Origin: Candidatus Yanofskybacteria bacterium RIFCSPHIGHO2_01_FULL_43_32
Lineage (GTDB): Bacteria; Patescibacteriota; Minisyncoccia; 2-02-FULL-40-12; GWA2-44-9
Direction of reading: 5' to 3'
DNA length: 54,022 bases
Assembly (NCBI GenBank): GCA_001794125.1
Contig: MGJF01000001.1
Coordinates: 1-54,022 of the forward strand
The notes under the pieces were generated by a model. The model was not told the origin of the DNA. It worked only from the letters and a program-made list of their open reading frames with translations, and ran no database searches. Positions 52,281 to 54,022 of this stretch are shown here, piece after piece; the stretch's first letter is position 1; each line of letters opens with the position of its first letter. A program made the translations under genes and the position numbers.

Positions 52281-53219
52281 TTGAATATCCGGAGAATTTT
52301 TGTCGTTTTGTTCGCGGCCGTTTTGACGGCGGCTTGCGGCAGAGATTCCAATTTCTCCATTCCGACCGCGCCCGGCGCGATTCCGGGAGAAAACAGCTGG
52401 CAGGGCAGAATTCCGTGGTCGCCTTACATGGTCATCCATAACGATGCCGGGGCATTATCCGGATACCAGACAGCTGTCAGAGAGCTGATGGCCCATGACG
52501 CGATACGCGGAGCAAGGGTCGGGATGTCCGAGTCCGAAGTTATGAATAACAGTCCGAACATCATCAACCAGTGGCTGGCCGCGCAGGGCCTGGAATTGTT
52601 GGTCATCGTGGACAATTACCTTTTGTTCCACGACAATCTCGAAGAGATAATGGACAGGGTTATCGCTTTGCATCCCGGAGCCACCACTTTTCAAATAGGG
52701 AATGAGATTACGACTATTCTTCCGAAGACCGGCCGGACCACCACCATTGAAGAATATATGAAAGCGTTCCGCCGCATTTACGACCATGTTTCGGTTAAAT
52801 ATCCGAACATTACGCTTGTAAGCCAGTCGACCATCAGCGCCGAAACATACGGCTCGCAAGAGCTTGAAAAAATGGTAGGCCTGGGATTGATCCGGATGTC
52901 TCCCCAACGGGTGATTATCGGGATGAACGTTTACGGCGGACCGACTGTCGCCGGCAACGCTTCGGTCATCAACTCGCAGCTTCGTTCGTACCGCGTTTGG
53001 GTGACGGAGAGCGGCTCGCTTGATCCCGACCGGCAGGTCGGCCATGTCGCGAACTCTTACCCGGCGCTTCGCAATCAGCTCCGCGCGGAGCGTATCTACT
53101 GGTACGCTCTTTGGGCGGGGGATACGGGACAGGATAACGGTTTCGGCCTCATCAAAAATCCTTACAACCCTCCGTTGTGGGAAAGCCCGCTTTACCAAAT
53201 TCTTACGGGAAAGAGATAG
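52281..53219 (+). CDS. Lipoprotein with a glycoside-hydrolase-like TIM-barrel domain
   Basis: A 312-aa protein starting at TTG, placed by AAGGAG five bases upstream. The signal peptide ends in the lipobox LTAAC (Cys about 20), so it should be lipid-anchored. The rest resembles a clan-A glycosidase barrel: FQIGNEI (acid/base Glu), MNVYGG, VWVTESG (nucleophile Glu) and IYWYALW. It would act on carbohydrates outside the cell. The exact family is not identified. Codon use is more GC-rich than for glyQS, suggesting an accessory origin. It is followed after 4 bases by a secreted beta-rich protein. Confidence 0.75.
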   Translation: MNIRRIFVVLFAAVLTAACGRDSNFSIPTAPGAIPGENSWQGRIPWSPYMVIHNDAGALSGYQTAVRELMAHDAIRGARVGMSESEVMNNSPNIINQWLAAQGLELLVIVDNYLLFHDNLEEIMDRVIALHPGATTFQIGNEITTILPKTGRTTTIEEYMKAFRRIYDHVSVKYPNITLVSQSTISAETYGSQELEKMVGLGLIRMSPQRVIIGMNVYGGPTVAGNASVINSQLRSYRVWVTESGSLDPDRQVGHVANSYPALRNQLRAERIYWYALWAGDTGQDNGFGLIKNPYNPPLWESPLYQILTGKR

Positions 53220-53223
53220 GACA

Positions 53224-53910
53224 ATGAAAAAGTGTCTGCCGTTCATTACCGCGGGAATCTTGTTTTTTGCGCCCGGAGTTCACGCCCAGGACGCGCAGAA
53301 GAAACAAACCGAAGATATTGTGAATAAATCGGGAGGTTTGTATCTGGAATTTCGCCTCATTCACGATGAAGGAAGCGCCGGAAAGGCGGCGTTCGTCGCC
53401 AATTCAGCAGGCGTGGAAATGATGAACTATTTCGACAGGAACCGTCTCGGCATATCGGGCTACGCCGTCGCATATAAGAAATACCTGAACCATGACGGAG
53501 CCACCGGCCACTTCTTGGGAGGCAAGGCGTTCCGGGAATTCAAAACCGGCCCCGTCGGACTGAAGCTCGCCACGGGTTTTGAATGGGGAAATCCTTCCGG
53601 AAAGTTCGACAAGACGGGCTATTCATACGGCCCGGAAGGCAAACTCCTTTCGTACAGGCACGTTTTTGAAAAAAGAAATTCCGGTATTCCCGGAGTTAAA
53701 CCGTCGCATGACGCCGTTTGGCGCCCGGTCGCGGACTTCAGCGTGGTCAAACGCAGAAAAGCCGTTATCATAGAAGCGGGGATACGCGCGAACATTATGC
53801 GTTTCGGCGTGGACGACTACGATCTGGCGGGGAATGGATTCGCTTTCTCGTCCCGGGACAGGTTGACGGTAGTTCCGTCCGTATTCATAGGTCTCGGATT
53901 TAAGATATAA
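53224..53910 (+). CDS. Secreted beta-rich protein, possible beta-barrel
   Basis: A 228-aa protein from the ATG at 53224 with a signal peptide (ending near VHAQ). The mature part alternates hydrophobic and polar residues in many short strands (GLYLEFRLIH, VGLKLATGFEWG, AVIIEAGIRANIM) and ends VPSVFIGLGFKI, like the closing strand of an outer-membrane barrel. CPR cells are thought to lack a typical outer membrane, so this reading needs care. GATAGGA lies just before the ATG. Forms an operon with the lipoprotein. Confidence 0.65.
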   Translation: MKKCLPFITAGILFFAPGVHAQDAQKKQTEDIVNKSGGLYLEFRLIHDEGSAGKAAFVANSAGVEMMNYFDRNRLGISGYAVAYKKYLNHDGATGHFLGGKAFREFKTGPVGLKLATGFEWGNPSGKFDKTGYSYGPEGKLLSYRHVFEKRNSGIPGVKPSHDAVWRPVADFSVVKRRKAVIIEAGIRANIMRFGVDDYDLAGNGFAFSSRDRLTVVPSVFIGLGFKI

Positions 53911-53932
53911 CGGCCCCCAAAGGCCGTTTTTT
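53909..53932 (+). terminator. Terminator of the lipoprotein operon
   Basis: AACGGCC-CCCAAA-GGCCGTT followed by TTTT. Confidence 0.85.
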
Positions 53933-53938
53933 GATGTC

Positions 53939-53967
53939 TTGACTTTTCCCACGAAAAAGAGTATAAT
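53939..53967 (+). promoter_or_regulatory. Strong promoter at the window end
   Basis: TTGACT, 17-base spacer, TATAAT. The transcript leaves the window; no start codon is seen in the last 55 bases. Confidence 0.8.
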
Positions 53968-54022
53968 TAAAGCATAGTCAGGGTACGGCAAGACATTCAG
54001 CTTTGCCCAACCCCCAAACAAC

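Overview
The window looks like a chromosomal segment of a Candidate Phyla Radiation (Patescibacteria) bacterium, most likely a parcubacterium. This is an inference from gene content and style, not from a marker-gene tree. The reasons are a moderate-GC genome packed with short housekeeping genes, an archaeal-type IleRS and an alpha2-type GlyRS, several TrbC/VirB2-like pilin-fold membrane proteins in a row, VanW and PrsW family proteins, solo GIY-YIG proteins, an intein in gyrA, and no biosynthetic operons.

Layout. 1-3.7 kb: a hypothetical gene, a hairpin-rich spacer, a 3D-domain cell-wall protein, a four-helix membrane protein, tRNA-Gly and a HTH/LAGLIDADG-like gene. 3.5-6.2 kb: tRNA-Phe, tRNA-Val, tRNA-Leu, a second HTH/LAGLIDADG-like gene, rluD-rplS behind tRNA-Ile and tRNA-Val. 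6.2-15.2 kb: a folded spacer, ftsH, then a block of accessory genes with strong Shine-Dalgarno sites (NUDIX, beta-CASP metallo-hydrolase, a very GC-rich zinc-motif protein, a GIY-YIG gene inside inverted repeats, a hypothetical), then ribosomal protein S1. 15.2-26.4 kb: an MBL protein, gyrA with an HNH intein, a ~580-nt folded spacer, a methyltransferase, an extracellular solute-binding protein and five pilin-fold membrane or secreted proteins. 26.4-33.9 kb: tRNA-Leu, vanW, hsp20, prsW, valS, a zinc-ribbon membrane protein, tsaD, tRNA-Glu and a GIY-YIG gene. 34-41.8 kb: infC-rpmI-rplT, ssrA (tmRNA) next to smpB, htrA, an interrupted 3-methyladenine glycosylase, a ClpP-like protease, argS and two membrane proteins. 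41.8-54 kb: ileS carrying an inserted histidine-phosphatase domain, a peptidase S51, an alpha/beta hydrolase, recO, a large surface protein, an M16 peptidase, a tiny-peptide operon, glyQS, a lipoprotein with glycosidase features and a secreted beta-rich protein.

Two expression styles coexist. Many core genes have a sigma70-type promoter whose -10 box ends 6-9 bases before the ATG, so their mRNAs are probably leaderless. Accessory genes have long, hairpin-bearing leaders and strong AGGAGG sites. Three ORFs start within 1-15 bases of a tRNA 3' end and probably get their mRNA ends from tRNA processing.

The most striking signals are: (1) a three-copy structured RNA-like element whose stems covary around invariant loops (GCTTGGTTCT and CGCYGGA); (2) a two-copy covarying hairpin element directly upstream of smpB and recO; (3) small palindromes and heptamer repeats inserted in frame in essential genes (ileS, valS, argS, tsaD, htrA); (4) an IleRS with a complete histidine-phosphatase domain inside it; (5) a promoter-to-terminator transcription unit carrying only tiny ORFs; and (6) large nested-hairpin spacers behind gyrA and ftsH. 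All calls are by eye from sequence and translation; no database search was possible.
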